Positions 17,915 to 27,028 of a DNA stretch of 64,000 bases are shown here, in pieces. Source of the DNA: Haematobacter genomosp. 1. GTDB lineage: Bacteria; Pseudomonadota; Alphaproteobacteria; Rhodobacterales; Rhodobacteraceae. A program made the translations under genes and the position numbers. Within the stretch, counting starts at the first letter, position 1. Each line of letters begins with the position of its first letter. The stretch spans positions 1 to 64,000 of the forward strand of contig NZ_NIPW01000023.1 of the NCBI RefSeq assembly GCF_002196855.1. Direction: 5' to 3'. Under the pieces are notes generated by a model. That model ran no database searches, was not told where the DNA came from, and saw only the letters and a list, made by a program, of their open reading frames with translations.

Positions 17915-18090
17915 ATCGGCCGACGGCAGGTCTCCTGGCTCACGGCTCGAACGGAGGTCTTCCCCTTCCCGGGCGCAGGCCCAGTGGTAAACGAAGACCG
18001 CCTTGCCGCCTACAGTTGCGGGGACAGCCGCAGCATGGGCCAAGTCAGCCGCACTGCATTCCCTTTTGATCCCCGAAGGGAACCGTCCCC
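17915..18090 (-). promoter_or_regulatory. Cobalamin (B12) riboswitch
   Basis: Read on the minus strand from about 18090, the segment has the ordered landmarks of this riboswitch: GGGAATGCAGTGC near the start, GGCTGTCCCCGCAACTGTA, CCACTGGGCC, a CGGGAAGG element, and the B12 box AGCCAGGAGACCTGCC ending near 17922. It leads into the TonB receptor gene about 110 bases later. A GGGC-TGC-GCCC hairpin near 17855-17870 could serve as the expression platform. Binding of adenosylcobalamin would normally switch the operon off. Confidence 0.92.
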
Positions 18091-18304
18091 CGAGCGCTAG
18101 GATCACCGACCCGTGATGTCAACTGAATTGCTGCGCACCGCGATGTCTTTTCAGCAGGCGGCTTCGGCGAGCCGACGTCACTGGAGGAGAGATGGCGCGT
18201 TTGATGGGGCACCGCGCGCGCCGACGCAGATGCGACGCCGGATTTGGGTTCCGTCCGATTTCCGGCGTCCGTAAGTGCAGGCTCGATCATCATTGATCGC
18301 AGTC

Positions 18305-18889
18305 CTATTTCCGGCTTGTCGCGAGTTCCTCCACCCGGTTCGCCGCTGTCTCCAGAAGACTCTTCGCAAGGCCCTCATCCGCTGTCAGGCGGGCAAGGAC
18401 GAGCGCGCCGACCATGGTCGATACTGCCGCCAGCGCTGCAGGCGATGGGTTCGCGCCTGCCGGAGTTCCCAAAGCCGCATCGGCGATGGAGAGGTGGGCA
18501 CGCAGGCCTTTCTCCATCTCCGCCCGGACTTCGGGCGCGTGGCGGGGGGCGTCCGAACCCAGCGTCGCCAGGGGGCAACCCCGATCCCGCATTGCGACAT
18601 GTGCGGGCGAGAGGTAGAAGGCCGCAAGGGCTCGGAGCGGTGCATCGGGGTTCGCGTCAACGACCTCGGTCCAGCGAGAGGACGATCGCTCGACCGCACG
18701 GGCGGTGGCCTGGGCGGCAAGATCGTCTTTCGAAGCGAATTGCTTGTAGAACCCGCCCGGCGTCATCCCCGCGGCCTGCATCAGGTCCTTGAGCCCGATA
18801 CCGTCGTAGCCGTGTTCGCGGAACAGCTGGCTGGCTTCGTCGATCACCCTCTGCCGGTTCGCCTCGGCCTGGACGCGGCTGACCCTCAT
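18305..18889 (-). CDS. TetR/AcrR-family regulator
   Basis: This 194-residue protein has a TetR DNA-binding domain at residues about 10-57 (IDEASQLFREHGYDGIGLKDLMQAAGMTPGGFYKQF, quoted here only in part as GIGLKDLMQAAGMTPGGFY) and a C-terminal helical ligand domain. The layout with CPLATLGSDA and ALAAVSTMVGALVLAR is common in regulators of drug exporters. Its start overlaps the stop of the MATE exporter gene by four bases, so it probably controls the thiolase-MATE-TetR operon to which it belongs. Confidence 0.85.
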   Translation of the reverse strand: MRVSRVQAEANRQRVIDEASQLFREHGYDGIGLKDLMQAAGMTPGGFYKQFASKDDLAAQATARAVERSSSRWTEVVDANPDAPLRALAAFYLSPAHVAMRDRGCPLATLGSDAPRHAPEVRAEMEKGLRAHLSIADAALGTPAGANPSPAALAAVSTMVGALVLARLTADEGLAKSLLETAANRVEELATSRK

Positions 18890-20295
18890 GGTGCTATCCC
18901 CTTCGCTTCGCCTGGGACCGGAATGGCCCGGCCCGTCGGATCGCGCAAGGCCGATAGCAGCATAAACGACCCATAGGCGACCAGCCCGAGCGCCAATGCG
19001 GCATAAAGCGCCCGGATATCGTCCGTCGCCCAGAGCGCCAGCCAGCCGCCACCAAGGGCGATTGTCAGCCGCAACAAACCGGCGGCCAGCGGCATCAACA
19101 GCTTCTGCTGCCCCTGCGCCGCGAAGTAGAGAACAAGCCCCAGCCCAAAGAAGCCGTAGAACGGCCCGACAATCCGCAGATAGGCGCGCCCGGCGTCGAT
19201 CATGCCGGGTTCTGCGCTGAAAAGCGTCAGCCAAGCCACCGGGAACAGGGCAGCGACCAGCCCCACCACCTCGGTCACAGTAAAGGCCAGGACCGCCCCG
19301 GTCAGGGCGATCTGCCGAGCGCGGCGGTGCTGCCCCGCAGCCATATTGGTGCCGACCAGCGCCACCAGCGGTGCGCCGATGCCGAAGACCAGCGGGATCA
19401 GCAGGTATTCGAGCCGGATGCCGGTGCCGAAGCCCGCCACCGCCTCGACCCCCAGCTTTGCCGCGATGATCGCGGTCGATCCCGCGATCACCAGATTTGT
19501 CAGCAGCGACTGGACCGATGACAGTGCGCCGATCCGCAGGATACCCCAGAACAGCGCCCACCGAAGTGGCTTCAGGCGGAACCGCGCCGGATTGCGGCCA
19601 GAGGCGACGTAGGCGCCAAGCACCAGCATTCCGGCGATGTAGTAAAGCACCAGTGCCAGGCCGCCGCCCGCAATCCCCATGGCGGGGACGGGTCCTGCAC
19701 CAAAGATCAGCAGGGGCGATACGGGCACCAGAAAGACCACGCCCAGAACTGTCACCATGGCTGGAACCAGCATGTTCCCGGTTCCTCGGATGACGCTGGC
19801 CAGCCCGTTCATCAGCCAGGTGAAGACGTTTCCGGCAAAGACCACGTTGGAATAGAGCACCGCCGCCTCCAGTTCTTCCCCGCTGCCGCCGAGTGCTGCG
19901 TAGATCCGCCGCCCCCAGATCAGGAACAGGATCGAGAAGGCGAGGCCGATCACGAGATTGACCACCACTGCATGCAGGACAAGAGCGTCGGCCTCATTTC
20001 GGCGGCCCGCGCCGAGCGCCCGCGCGATCGATGACGAAATCGCCCCGCCGACCGCACCGGCCGAAATCGTGGTCATCAGCGTGACCACCGGAAAGACCAG
20101 CGCCATGCCGGCCAATGCGTTGGTGCCGAGCTTGGAGACCCAGAAGGTCTCGATCAGCCCGGTCGAGGCCTGTGCCAGCATGATCATCACATTGGGCAGG
20201 GCCATGCGGATCAGCAGCGGCAGGATCGGCGCATCCAGCAGGCGTTGGGTCCGCCGATCATGCTGGACGGTGGATGACGCCGAGGTAGCCGTCAT
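18886..20295 (-). CDS. MATE-family efflux transporter
   Basis: This 469-residue membrane protein shows the twelve-helix MATE pattern, with LPNVMIMLAQASTGLIETFWVSKLG near the start, a second related half, and GLASVIRGTGNMLVPA midway. It should expel cationic compounds using an ion gradient. The ATG at 20295 overlaps the thiolase stop by four bases, and its own stop overlaps the TetR start, so thiolase, MATE and TetR are translationally coupled. The export cargo is unknown. Confidence 0.88.
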   Translation of the reverse strand: MTATSASSTVQHDRRTQRLLDAPILPLLIRMALPNVMIMLAQASTGLIETFWVSKLGTNALAGMALVFPVVTLMTTISAGAVGGAISSSIARALGAGRRNEADALVLHAVVVNLVIGLAFSILFLIWGRRIYAALGGSGEELEAAVLYSNVVFAGNVFTWLMNGLASVIRGTGNMLVPAMVTVLGVVFLVPVSPLLIFGAGPVPAMGIAGGGLALVLYYIAGMLVLGAYVASGRNPARFRLKPLRWALFWGILRIGALSSVQSLLTNLVIAGSTAIIAAKLGVEAVAGFGTGIRLEYLLIPLVFGIGAPLVALVGTNMAAGQHRRARQIALTGAVLAFTVTEVVGLVAALFPVAWLTLFSAEPGMIDAGRAYLRIVGPFYGFFGLGLVLYFAAQGQQKLLMPLAAGLLRLTIALGGGWLALWATDDIRALYAALALGLVAYGSFMLLSALRDPTGRAIPVPGEAKGIAP

Positions 20296-21479
20296 CCGAC
20301 CAATTCCACGGCCAGTGCAATGCCCTGACCACCACCGATGCACAGGGTCACCATCCCGCGTGACAGGCTGTCTCGCTGCATCGAATGCAGCAGCCGCGTC
20401 ACCAGCACGGCCCCGGTCGCGCCGATGGCATGGCCATGGGCAATGGCGCCACCCTCGACATTGATGATGTCGAGAGGCAGGCCAAGCTCCTGCGCGATGG
20501 CAAGTGGCACGGCGGCAAAGGCCTCGTTGATCTCGATCCGCTCCAGATCGCCCAGGGTCCAGCCGGCATGCGCCAGCGCCTTTTCGATGGCGGGCACGGG
20601 GCCAAGGCCGAAGAGCCCCGGCTCCACCGCCGCCACACCATAGCCGGCCAGCCGGGCCATCGGCGCAAGGCCCCGCCGCTCAGCCCAGACCCGGTCGGCA
20701 ACCACTACGGCTGCGGCCCCGGCGTTCAGCCCCGGCGCATTGCCGGCGGTGATTGTTCCGTCCGGCCGGAAAGCCGGTTTCAGCCGTGCCAGCGCCTCGG
20801 CGGTGGTATCGGGGCGGGGCGCCTCGTCCCGGAGAAAGACCTCGGTTCCCTTCCGCGTGTTCACCTCGACTCCGGTGATCTCGGTCGCGAACGACCCCGC
20901 CGCCTCCGCCGCTGCAAAATTCTGTTGCGAGCGCAGTGCGAAGGCATCCTGCGCTGCACGGCTCAGCCCGGCACGGGTGACGAGATCCTCGGTATGCCAG
21001 CCGGAATGCTGGCCCGAAAATGCATCGTTCAAACCGTCGGTCAGGAGGCTGTCGAGGATCTCCGCCGGGCCCATGCGATAGCCCCAGCGTCCCTCTGTCA
21101 AAAGATAGGGCGCGCGGTCCATGTTCTCCATCCCGCCTGCCAGCGCCACCGGCACCACCCCGGCCGAAATCTCCTGCGCGGCGCTGACGATGGCTTGCGC
21201 GCCAGATCCGCAAACGCGGTTGACCGTCAGCGCGGGAACCGAGACCGGCAGTCCGGCATGGATTGCGGCCTGCCGCGCGGGGTTCATCCGGTTGCCCGCC
21301 TGGATGACATTGCCCATGATGACCGAGCCGATCTCGACCGGATCGAGAGCTGCGCGAGCCAGGGTTTCGCGCAGGACCGTGGCCCCAAGCGCCGTCGCCG
21401 GGATGGATTTCAGACTGCCGTTGAAACTGCCAATCGCGGTACGAACCGGGGCAGCAAGTATGATGTCGGAACGGGGCAT
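20292..21479 (-). CDS. Acetyl-CoA acetyltransferase (thiolase)
   Basis: Thiolases join or split acyl-CoA units. The 395-residue protein has the active Cys at about residue 90 in RVCGSG, GGMENM, the NEAFAA block, a GHAIGATGA block with the active His, and C-terminal CIGGGQG with the second active Cys. GNAPGLNAGAAAV departs slightly from the usual GNASGINDGAAA. A GAAGGAAG ribosome site precedes the ATG. The gene is coupled by overlap to a MATE exporter, an unusual partner; beta-ketoadipyl-CoA or acetoacetyl-CoA are possible substrates. Confidence 0.9.
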   Translation of the reverse strand: MPRSDIILAAPVRTAIGSFNGSLKSIPATALGATVLRETLARAALDPVEIGSVIMGNVIQAGNRMNPARQAAIHAGLPVSVPALTVNRVCGSGAQAIVSAAQEISAGVVPVALAGGMENMDRAPYLLTEGRWGYRMGPAEILDSLLTDGLNDAFSGQHSGWHTEDLVTRAGLSRAAQDAFALRSQQNFAAAEAAGSFATEITGVEVNTRKGTEVFLRDEAPRPDTTAEALARLKPAFRPDGTITAGNAPGLNAGAAAVVVADRVWAERRGLAPMARLAGYGVAAVEPGLFGLGPVPAIEKALAHAGWTLGDLERIEINEAFAAVPLAIAQELGLPLDIINVEGGAIAHGHAIGATGAVLVTRLLHSMQRDSLSRGMVTLCIGGGQGIALAVELVG

Positions 21480-21533
21480 GGGAAACTTCCTTCGGGTGTA
21501 AGTGGGCGGCGGTGGGTGCGCCTCCGCGTCATT

Positions 21534-22826
21534 TCAGGAGAGTGCCGCCCGCCGCGCGGTGCCACCGAACCCTAGGGCGACGATGGCAAGTGCGGCGACG
21601 AGGCACAGGACGCCGGCGGCGAAGAAGGCGGGAAGATAGCTGTCATAGGCGGTGCGCGTGGCTCCCGCACCCCAGGCCGCTGCCGCGGCGCCCAACTGGT
21701 GGCCTGCAAAGACCCAGCCGAAAACGATGTTCGACCGGTCGCCGAAATGCTGGCTGGCCAGCTTTACCGTTGGTGGCACCGTTGCCACCCAGTCGAGGCC
21801 ATAGAAAATCGCAAAGATCGACAGGGCATAGAGGCTGAAATCGCTGAACGGTAACCAGACCAGCGACAGCCCGCGCAGGCCGTAATACCAGAACAGCAGC
21901 CACCGGCTGTCATAGCGGTCTGACAACCAGCCCGAGCCGACCGTGCCGACGAAGTCGAAGACGCCGATCAGCGCCAGCATTCCCGCTGCTGTCACCGCCG
22001 CCAGACCGAAATCCCCGCAAAGCGCGATGAAATGGGTCTGGATCAACCCGTTGGTCGAAGCACCGCAGATGAAGAAGGTGCCGAACAGCAGCCAGAACAT
22101 CCGCGTCCCCGACGCCTCGCGCAGGATCACCAGCGGCGAGGCGAGCATTGCGCCAAGGCTTTGCCGCGGCGGTGCCGGAACCACCGCCGTCGCCCCGAAG
22201 GGGGCAAGGCCAAGGTCGGACGGACGGTCGCGCATCAGCACCAGCACCGCCGCGGCGGAAATCAGCAGCGTGGCCAGCGACAAGATCAGCGCGCCCCGCC
22301 AACCGAAGCTTTCCGTCAAGCGGGCCATAATGGGCAAGAAGACCAGTTGGCCGGTGGCGGTGCTGGCGGTCAGCAAGCCCATCACCAGTCCGCGCCGACT
22401 GGCGAACCATCGCGCCGCAACGGTCGCACCTAGAACCATTGCCGTGAGTCCAGTGCCGAAGCCCACCACCACTCCCCATAGCAGGGTGAGTTGCCAGAGC
22501 TCGGTCATGAAGAACGATCCAAGGATGCCAGCCGCGATCAGGGTTTGCGAGGCAAGGATCACCGGTCGTAGCCCAAAGCGGTTCATGAAGGCCGCAGCGA
22601 AAGGGCCCATTAGGCCGAAGAGCAGCAGGCGGACCGCGAAGGCGCCAGAGATCTCGGCGTTTGTCCAGCCGAACTCGGCTTCCAGCGGCCCAATCAGGAC
22701 TCCAGGCACCCCAACGGCGCCTGCAGTGATGAGCATGGTCAGGAAGGTGGTTGCTACCACAATCCAGCCGTAGTGCAGCCCACGCTCTGACAGACGGGCG
22801 GCAAGCGGAACGGAGGGCCTCATCAT
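21534..22826 (-). CDS. MFS transporter
   Basis: The roughly 430-residue protein is a twelve-helix major facilitator of the monocarboxylate/oxalate type. Early text HYGWIVVATTFLTMLITAGAVGVPGVLIGPLEAEFGW (only parts needed: GWIVVATTFLTML) and FRLRPVI-like loops fit that subfamily. Two ATG codons sit at 22826 and 22823, preceded by GGGACG; upstream frame to 22880 would enter the palindromic operator. It is followed 54 bases later by the thiolase gene on the same strand, so both may be co-transcribed. Substrate unknown, probably a carboxylate. Confidence 0.85.
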   Translation of the reverse strand: MMRPSVPLAARLSERGLHYGWIVVATTFLTMLITAGAVGVPGVLIGPLEAEFGWTNAEISGAFAVRLLLFGLMGPFAAAFMNRFGLRPVILASQTLIAAGILGSFFMTELWQLTLLWGVVVGFGTGLTAMVLGATVAARWFASRRGLVMGLLTASTATGQLVFLPIMARLTESFGWRGALILSLATLLISAAAVLVLMRDRPSDLGLAPFGATAVVPAPPRQSLGAMLASPLVILREASGTRMFWLLFGTFFICGASTNGLIQTHFIALCGDFGLAAVTAAGMLALIGVFDFVGTVGSGWLSDRYDSRWLLFWYYGLRGLSLVWLPFSDFSLYALSIFAIFYGLDWVATVPPTVKLASQHFGDRSNIVFGWVFAGHQLGAAAAAWGAGATRTAYDSYLPAFFAAGVLCLVAALAIVALGFGGTARRAALS

Positions 22827-22876
22827 ACGTCCCCGTCTTGTGCGGCGATTCTCTGCATACGCGTACCTCCAGGCTA

Positions 22877-22906
22877 TCATTTAGATTACATACATAATCT
22901 AAATGA
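22877..22906. promoter_or_regulatory. Perfect 12-base palindromic operator before the MFS gene
   Basis: TCATTTAGATTA and TAATCTAAATGA are exact complements separated by six bases (CATACA). The AT-rich site stands out in GC-rich surroundings and lies about 50 bases before the MFS start, the position of a repressor site. No regulator gene is adjacent upstream, since that flank is replaced by IS debris; the TetR gene at the operon end is a candidate. Confidence 0.65.
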
Positions 22907-23044
22907 CTGATGCAATCGCCAACGACTCGACGATGGTCCCCAATGCTTACCGATCCGCGATGTAAGGGGCTTGGCAGGTTGGCTTGTGCCACGACGGACG
23001 CATCGAAGACTGTCGAACTCGCCCGGCTTTGTCAGACGGATGGG

Positions 23045-23344
23045 TCATGAGTTGACGTCGATCACGATGCGCCCTTGCACCTGGCCTTGCAGAAGCCGGC
23101 CTGCGATTGCGGGCACCTCGCCAAGCGGCGCGACGCGGGTGGCCAGCGCGAGCTTTGCCAGATCCAGATCTGTCGCCAGCCGCTGCCAGGCTTGCAGTCG
23201 TACGTTTTGCGGGGCGTTGATGGAATCGAGCCCGGCCAATGTGACGTTGCGCAGGATGAAAGGCAGAACCGAGGTTGGAAGATCGGTGCCCTGCGCCATG
23301 CCGTTTGCCGTGACGACCCCGCGATACCGGGTCTGCGCCAGCAC
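23045..23344 (-). pseudogene. acuI: 3' fragment of acuI-like acrylyl-CoA reductase
   Basis: Only about the last 99 residues of a zinc-free alcohol-dehydrogenase-like reductase (AcuI/YhdH class) remain: YRGVVTANGMAQGTDLPTSV, LPFILRNVTLAGLDSINAP, then the C-terminal QGRIVIDVN. AcuI reduces acryloyl-CoA to propionyl-CoA. The gene is cut near 23345 by IS5-family debris, losing more than two thirds of its length including the NADPH site. The remaining part is an undisturbed frame to its stop, so the break is fairly recent. Confidence 0.8.
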
Positions 23345-23685
23345 GTTTGCAAGGGTTTGGCTGGCCCGGGATGCAGGGGCGTAATCCCCTTGTTCTGCAG
23401 GGCTTCGTGGAAGCAGTCGGCGTCATAACCGCGATCGGCCAGCAGCCAACCCGCTTTCGGCAGGCTGCCCAACAGCGCCGTGGCGACGGTGTAATCGCTG
23501 ACCTGTCCGGCCGACATGAAGAACCCGAGCGGGCGCCCCCCCGGCATCGGCGACGGCGTGCAACTTGGTGGTCATGCCGCCTTTGGTGTGCCCCATCCGG
23601 CGCCCGCGCCCTGCCTTCGCGTCGAAGCTGCCGCCCTGCATCATGGCCATGGAGGCGTGGGGCAGGCGATCATCCCATGGGAGGA
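23345..23685 (-). pseudogene. IS5-family transposase fragment
   Basis: The minus strand carries MGHTKGGMTTKLHAVADAGG, then GRPLGFFMSAGQVSDYTVA, KAGWLLADRGYDADCF and GLRPCIPG, the middle of an IS5-family DDE transposase with its second Asp in DRGYDAD. The pieces fall in different frames, with shifts near 23520 and 23390. The N-terminal third and the C-terminal Glu region are missing, and the 3' side joins the acuI fragment directly. It is not functional. Confidence 0.75.
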
Positions 23686-24420
23686 TCACTGGCAGCACTC
23701 GGGCATGAGATCCGGTTGATGTCGCCGGAATATGTCCGACCTTCCGTCAAAGCCCAGAAGAATGACTACCGCGATGCGGAGGCCATTGCCGAAGCGGCGA
23801 CCCGGCCTACCATGCGTTTCGTCGAACTCGAGAGCAAGGAACAGCTCGACGTTCAGACGTTGCACCTGGTGCGGGATCGATTGGTCGGTGAGCGTACGTC
23901 GCTGACCAACCAGATCAGGAGCCTTCTGCTTGAACGCGGACATGTTGTCGCACAAGGCCATGCCAGGTTGCGGCGCCTGCTCGCGGAGTTGCTGGACCCT
24001 GTGCCGGCAGCCTCAGTCCACGCATGGTATTTCTGCTCAGTGACATGCGGACGCGTTGGCAAGAACTGGACCGCCGGATTGCTGCGTTCGATGCAGAATT
24101 CACGACCATGGCCAAGTCCGATGAGGGAGTGCGCCGGCGGACAAGCATTCCGGCCATCGGTGCACTGAATGCCACCGCATTGGTGGCCGCTGTCGGCACT
24201 GCCGCGACATTCACGAAATGACGAGACTTGGCCGCCTGGCTGGGTCTGCTGCCCAGGCAGGCGACAACGGGTGGAAGGACAAAGCTCCTCGGGATCACAA
24301 AGCGGGGCAGCAGTTCACTGCGCAAGATGTTGATCCAGGGCGCACGAGCCGCCATGCGACCTTGGCCAGAGCGGATACAGCGGTCGGTGCCTGGCGGCGC
24401 GCACTTCTTGCCCACACCCT
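23686..24420 (+). pseudogene. IS110-family transposase fragment
   Basis: The plus strand reads LAALGHEIRLMSPEYVRPSV, KNDYRDAEAIAEAATRPTM and VRDRLVGERTSLTNQIRSLL, the RuvC-like and linker part of an IS110/IS1111 transposase with two of its acidic residues. A shift near 24010 leads to a second piece (TSIPAIGALNATALVAAV), and another near 24220 to AAWLGLLPRQATTGG and SSSLRKMLIQGARA, the Tnp20 domain. The first 50 or so residues are missing. It is clearly inactive. Confidence 0.78.
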
Positions 24421-24937
24421 CCTAACGTCGCTGTCGTCGCGCTTGCCGCAAAATGGCGCGCACCGTTTGGGCGCTCTTGCGGCATGGCTGGGTTTACGCC
24501 CCCGCTCCACTGGCGGCGGGCTAAAGCGAATACGCATCTGTCTCAAAGCCGGATGGACGCGACAAGTTGCGAGTGGTGGAAAGGAAGATGGCCTGACAGT
24601 CGAACGGTGTTCCGAAAGCCTCTGGCGAAAAATGGCCCGACGAGGCCGGCCCCATTATAAGGATCGGAACGCGCGGATCTCAATCTTGGCAGCGGTCATC
24701 GCGCCGACATGCCGGATACGTTTGTGCAGACTGCTCGCGTCATAATCCAATCGGCGCTCGCAAACGTTTTCGACCGCAGGCTGGTCGCCGTGCGACGAGC
24801 TTTCAGGTACACCCAGCGCGACGAAAATCAGTGCATCTTGACCCTTCTGCATCTGGACTTTGCTAACTGACCCGTCACCGTCACCGACCAGGGCTCATGG
24901 CGGAGTAGTGTGAGACGCGGACCAGAAGGAAGAGAGC
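24421..24937. other. Unassigned stretch between two IS110 relics
   Basis: No gene is recognised. An open minus-strand frame at 24655-24852 has no family features that I know. The stretch may contain IS ends and scar sequence between two different IS110-type insertions. Confidence 0.35.
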
Positions 24938-25894
24938 ATGGACAATCTATCGGCCGTGTCATCGGCATAGATGTCAGCCGTGACTGGCTGGACCTTCATT
25001 GCCTGCCCGAAGGGCATCGCTGCAGAGTGCCAAACGCTCCGGCGGGTCATACTGCCGTGGCGGATCTTGCCCGGGAGCGGGAAACCGTCGTCTGCTTCGA
25101 GTCGACCGGCGGTCAGGAATGGCAGCCCCTGGGCACACCTGGAAGCAGAAGGTGTTGCAGCCCGCCAAGTTCCACCCGCTCAGGTAAAAGCGTTTGCGCA
25201 AAGCCGTAGCACACACGCCAAGACCGACCGTATCGACGCCGAACTCATCGCTCGCTTCTTCGCCCTCCTCCCCGAAGGGGGCCGAAGCCTTCTTGAATAA
25301 AAACTACGCATTCTCAAGGCGTTGATGTCAAAACTAGCGTCGCTGGTGGAGATGCGCAGGCAATTGCTTGCCCAAATCTGCGCGCATCAGAAACTGGGAA
25401 CCGCTGAGATGTTTGAGGACGTCGACACCGAGTTGAAGCAACGGATCGACAGCCTGATCAAGGAGCTTGAAGACAGGATCATCCGGGCCATTGTGAGCGA
25501 TGATCACCTATCGGAGATGGCCACCGTCCTCCGTTCCATCACGGAGATCGGCCCGGTTGCCAGCACAATGCTGATCGCCGAAATGCCTGAGATCGGCACC
25601 ATCACCGGTGAAGAAGCGGCCGCACTCGCTGGGTTGGCCCCGGTCGCGCATGACAGCGGAACCCTCCGCGGAAAACGGGCGATCGCCGGTGGTCGCCGTG
25701 TCCTCCGGTAGGTGATGTTCCAAGCGGCCTTGGTTGCGGCACATCAGAACCCCAGCCTGAGATCCTTTGCAGATCGCCTTCGCAAGGCGGGGAAACCGCA
25801 CAAGTTCATCATAATCGCTGTCGCCAGAAAGCTGGTCACCATCGCGAATGCGTTGTGCAAAAGCCGTCAGAAATGGGCGGACAATCCAACCTGA
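24938..25894 (+). pseudogene. Second IS110-family transposase, frameshifted
   Basis: This near full-length transposase starts with VIGIDVSRDWLDLHCLPEGH (first catalytic Asp), continues to CFESTGGQEW, shifts frame near 25130 to QVKAFAQSRSTHAKTDRIDA, and after another break at about 25305 continues MFEDVDTELKQRI to MLIAEMPEIGTI and AALAGLAPVAHDSG. A TAG interrupts the frame at about 25710 just before the conserved FQAALVAAHQNPSLRSF helix. It belongs to a different lineage from the fragment at 23686. Confidence 0.82.
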
Positions 25895-26074
25895 CAGATA
25901 CAGTTGCTAGGAGGTGCAGGCGAGAGGAAATGGACCGACCGGACGGACCCGGTGCGTGGAGGCCCTGGCTTTTATAAAGGCCTCCGAGGCCGAACATTTG
26001 TTGAGGGCCACGCTTCGCGGATTACCCATTTGGGCGCGCCAGCATCAACCGGCGACGCCGGATAGATGTCAGCA

Positions 26075-26246
26075 CCCGTCATGCTCGGAAACCACCTCGA
26101 AGCGCTTGCCAAGGGAGAGCCGCCCATAGATGTACAAGCTTACGCTGCTGATCCCATGCTCTCGGCACAGTTCCGGCACCGCAACGCCGCCTTCGGCCTG
26201 GCAGCACCGCCATGATCTGCGGTTGGGTAAATCGGGTCTTCCTCAT
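26075..26246 (-). pseudogene. IS3-family orfA remnant
   Basis: On the minus strand from the ATG at 26246 the text is MRKTRFTQPQIMAVL, then after a one-base shift QAEGGVAVPELCREHGISS, the helix-turn-helix of an IS3-family OrfA. The expected YKWRAKYGG block is degraded. No matching orfB follows, although an IS3 orfB scrap occurs far away at 47480. Confidence 0.68.
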
Positions 26247-27028
26247 TCGAATCTCCTCAGCTCACGGCTCACGAGAAAATTCTACTTATGCAGCCCCTTA
26301 AGCATGGGAGGATTACCAATGCACGCTGACCTTCATTTGGGTCAGGCGGGCCCAACGGGTGCCGGTGCGCATCACGTTCGATACCCCAGCCGACAAATGC
26401 AGCTCCTATCCGGATCCACTGCAACGATCACGGTCTTTGCCCCGGACGGAGAGTTAGCGCCGGGGCTATTTCAGAACTCATCTTTACAGGGACCTAGAAT
26501 TTTACAGGGACGTAGAATGAAGCTCTTCCATAAGGTTAACTCAGGGCATCAGCGCAAAGGGACGAGGGCCCGTTACTGTCCTGACTGACGTCCCGGTCGC
26601 CTACCTGGGTGATGTGATGTCCCGCCTCGTCTCCGGGTTGCGCGAGCCTGCGGCAAGCGGACCGACGATGCTGTTAAGCGAGGCGATCACCGTCAGCGTA
26701 AGGTCTAGCCACAAGATTGTGGTGCCAAGGCGCCGGAACTTTGGCCCGCCGGTGAGGTGATCGCGCCCCTGCTTAATCGGCTACGCGAAGCGGCGTGCAC
26801 TGCCGATTTGCCGGTCCTCGCCGCCGCGGTCTCCCTCGGAAGTATCTGTCGAAATCAGTCTTCCAACCGGAGATGGTCATGCATGTGATTATCGTCGATG
26901 TGCCTGCCATGACAATTTCTGGCCAGCAAGGCGAGTCTGAAGGCCAGTCATAAGACAGCGTAAACGCTGGTCGCTGCCGGTCGTGGTGGATCGATGCTGT
27001 GTTGCGCGATTGGGTACTGCGTGTAACA
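26247..27028. other. Gene-poor stretch downstream of the MFS gene
   Basis: About 780 bases without a gene I can support. A weak plus-strand text near 26580 (VAYLGDVMSRLVSGLREP) is vaguely like the C-terminal part of translation-factor GTPases, but the frame stops soon and the resemblance is too weak to name. The stretch looks like eroded DNA at an island junction. Confidence 0.35.

Noticed and set aside
24655-24852. 65-codon minus-strand frame between IS110 relics
   Set aside because: No family resemblance, no ribosome site, and surrounded by decayed IS sequence.
26580-26760. Text like VAYLGDVMSRLVSGLREP suggesting a translation GTPase fragment
   Set aside because: The similarity covers fewer than 20 residues and the frame soon stops; too weak to call.
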